In this document: piece after piece, positions 11,987 through 12,103 of the stretch
How the letters are laid out: every line of letters starts with the position of its first letter
How positions within the stretch are numbered: the stretch's first letter is position 1
Translations under genes and position numbers: made by a program
DNA from: Microcaldota archaeon
Lineage (GTDB): Archaea; Micrarchaeota; Micrarchaeia; Anstonellales; Anstonellaceae
Direction: 5' to 3'
Length of the DNA stretch: 12,103 nt
NCBI GenBank assembly: GCA_026413805.1
Contig: JAOAKE010000028.1
Coordinates: forward strand, 1-12,103
The notes under the pieces: generated by a model
Seen by the model: the letters and a program-made list of their open reading frames with translations, nothing else
Database searches by the model: none
What the model was told of the DNA's origin: nothing

Positions 11987-12103
11987 GTGATACGCATACG
12001 CGACCCCTTGCACGGGACAATACAGCTTTCAGAAGCAGAGGAGGCACTGCTTGACACTCCGCAAATGCAGAGGCTGAGGGGGGTGCGGCAGCTTGCCATG
12101 GCA
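11987..12103 (+). CDS. HD-domain phosphohydrolase, N-terminal part (runs off the window)
   Basis: Thirty-nine codons are visible. They read IRDPLHGTIQLSEAEEALLDT followed by PQMQRLRGVRQLAMA, the opening of the COG1078 HD-superfamily phosphohydrolases related to SAMHD1-type dNTP triphosphohydrolases. Family members start with an IxDPxHG motif and a helix carrying LLDTPxxQRLRxxxQLG. The HD metal-binding residues would lie beyond the window end. The start is taken as GTG 11987, eight bases after the previous stop; a GTGGTT lies just upstream. The gene is probably the third of an AMMECR1, winged-helix, HD run. Substrate cannot be inferred from this fragment. Confidence 0.85.
   Translation, partial: MIRIRDPLHGTIQLSEAEEALLDTPQMQRLRGVRQLAMA

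Noticed and set aside
1..12103. tRNA or rRNA genes, CRISPR arrays, insertion sequences, integrase sites
   Set aside because: No conserved tRNA arms, rRNA segments, spaced direct repeats, transposase motifs or terminal inverted repeats were found by reading both strands.

Overview
The window is archaeal. It carries separate genes for CDP-archaeol synthase (CarS), isopentenyl phosphate kinase, both subunits of an archaeal-type aconitase X, a PAC2-family protein and an AMMECR1 protein. Promoter-like elements are TATA boxes lying about 25-38 bases from start codons, and GGTGA/GGAG-type ribosome binding sites are common. Genes are tightly packed: several neighbours overlap by 1-4 bases, and the convergent pairs are separated by 2, 4 and 24 bases. 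I cannot assign a lineage from sequence alone. A small-genome or DPANN-type archaeon is possible but unproven. No rRNA, tRNA, CRISPR array, insertion sequence or phage gene is visible.

Layout. (1) Bases 1-793: the last codons of a probable nop10 gene and a PAC2 protein, a pairing common in archaeal translation operons. (2) Bases 798-7006: an isoprenoid and lipid block. It holds isopentenyl phosphate kinase (minus), then divergently UbiX-type flavin prenyltransferase and a UbiD-type decarboxylase. A probable small gene remnant, an unknown two-helix membrane protein and a 32-codon ORF follow. The block ends with aconitase X large and small subunits, an unknown Tat-type lipoprotein and, convergent, CDP-archaeol synthase. 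(3) Bases 7075-9945: an S49 signal peptide peptidase, a membrane-anchored Cys-repeat protein and, convergent, a secreted or membrane Ig-like protein with a Glu-rich cytoplasmic tail. (4) Bases 10010-12103: an unknown basic-tailed protein (minus), then divergently AMMECR1, a two-winged-helix protein and the start of an HD-domain phosphohydrolase.

How they work together. The central block encodes the whole lower half of the modified archaeal mevalonate pathway. Aconitase X dehydrates mevalonate 5-phosphate to trans-anhydromevalonate 5-phosphate. The UbiD-type enzyme, using the prenyl-FMN cofactor made by UbiX, decarboxylates that to isopentenyl phosphate. Isopentenyl phosphate kinase then makes isopentenyl diphosphate. 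CarS acts later, activating archaeol for polar lipid synthesis. Mevalonate kinase, HMG-CoA reductase, IPP isomerase and prenyl synthases are not in the window. The pathway is known; the new points are its unusually complete clustering and the unknown envelope proteins inside it.

Three divergent gene pairs each share a single symmetric AT-rich element midway between their start codons, suggesting compact bidirectional promoters.
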